Below are positions 12,322 through 12,747 of a stretch of 12,747 nucleotides of DNA, piece after piece. The position numbers were made by a program, and so were the translations under genes. Position 1 is the stretch's first letter; each line of letters starts with the position of its first letter. The notes beneath the pieces are model-generated. The model had not been told where the DNA came from. It did not search any database and worked only from the letters and a program-made list of their open reading frames with translations. The stretch comes from Lachnospiraceae bacterium UBA7729 (GTDB lineage: Bacteria; Bacillota; Clostridia; Lachnospirales; Lachnospiraceae), in the NCBI GenBank assembly GCA_002482005.1, contig DLFD01000022.1, positions 74,402 to 87,148 of the forward strand, in the 5' to 3' direction.

Positions 12322-12747
12322 GCGAAGTATGCCACAGACAAAGCTGGTTCTCTTCGCCAGCAACAGGAGGATGGCTGCCAGGTAGCGAAGGAAGCAGGAA
12401 GAAGAGTTGGTATTCTTCGCCAGCAACAGGAGGATGGGCGGCCAGCCAGCGAAGGAAGCAGGAAGAAGGAAGAAGAGCTACTATTCTTCACTAATTGCTA
12501 GGTTAGGCACTTTAGCCGGGCGAAGGATCCAGAGAAAACTTGTAATATCCTTCGCTGGCCGGCCTGCCGCGCATTCGAGCCAGGCGAAGAAAAATAAGAA
12601 ATCTTGTAATATCCTTCGCTGGTCGGCCTGCCGCGCATTCGAGCCAGGCGAAGAAAAGCAGGAAAACTTGTTATATCCTTCGCTAGCCGGCCTGCCGTGC
12701 ATTCGAGCCAGGCGAAGAAAAATAAGAAAACTTGTTATATCCTTCGC
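12322..12747. repeat. 64-bp tandem hairpin repeat array, right block (runs off the window)
   Basis: CTTCGC starts units at 12352, 12415, 12550, 12614, 12678 and 12742, with decayed CTTCAC at 12486. Spacing is 63, 71, 64, 64, 64 and 64 bp. The half unit GCGAAG at 12322 is in register, so the 40-bp array joins this array inside a unit. From 12550 on, units are nearly identical: CTTCGC, TGGC paired with GCCA, then GCGAAG, then an AT-rich 24-bp spacer. The segment around 12519-12590 nearly copies 10823-10894 in the left block, showing one repeat family on both sides of the gene at 11251-12087. Confidence 0.9.

Noticed and set aside
10725..12747. CRISPR array
   Set aside because: Repeat units are continuous 64-bp (or 40-bp) near-copies including the supposed spacers, which are similar to each other; no cas gene is present.

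Overview
The window looks like part of a Firmicutes chromosome, probably a gut or rumen Lachnospiraceae-type anaerobe. The evidence is strong AGGAGG-type ribosome sites, a Firmicutes-style UvrA2-like protein, and a predicted PD-(D/E)XK protein at 11251-12087 of a type I associate with Lachnospiraceae. That placement rests on recognition from memory, not on a search. There are eight supported genes and no rRNA, tRNA, transposase or CRISPR array.

Layout. 1-511: no gene; degenerate 51-bp repeats arranged as a large inverted repeat, plus strong hairpins. 512-3274 (-): UvrA paralog without the UvrB-binding domain. 3275-3460: intergenic, with a clear terminator for the operon to its right. 3461-6022 (-): three overlapping genes for an AMP-forming acyl ligase, an acyl carrier protein and an acyl-ACP thioesterase. 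6023-6176: divergent promoter region with an operator-like palindrome inside a good sigma-A-type promoter. 6177-7535 (+): flavoprotein closely resembling the Propionibacterium (Cutibacterium) acnes polyunsaturated fatty acid isomerase (PAI), with the three PAI substrate-site residues I remember all present. 7536-7946: a palindromic element, then about 300 nt of hairpin-dense sequence ending in an intrinsic terminator just before the next ribosome site. 7947-9479 and 9476-10699 (+): a CrtI/retinol-saturase-like flavoprotein translationally coupled to an FNR-type reductase with a C-terminal 2Fe-2S domain. 10700-12747: a 64-bp tandem hairpin repeat array, interrupted by the PD-(D/E)XK-like gene and a 40-bp repeat array.

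How the genes may work together (inference): the divergent locus 3461-10699 reads as a dedicated unsaturated-fatty-acid processing system. The isomerase would move a double bond to make a conjugated fatty acid. The CrtI/RetSat-like flavoenzyme would then saturate the conjugated bond, with electrons from NAD(P)H passing through FAD and 2Fe-2S in the coupled reductase. The ligase, ACP and thioesterase could load, carry and release the acyl chain. This would be a genetically compact route for fatty-acid biohydrogenation or detoxification. Family assignments are firm; the joint pathway and the substrate of the CrtI-like enzyme are not shown by sequence alone.
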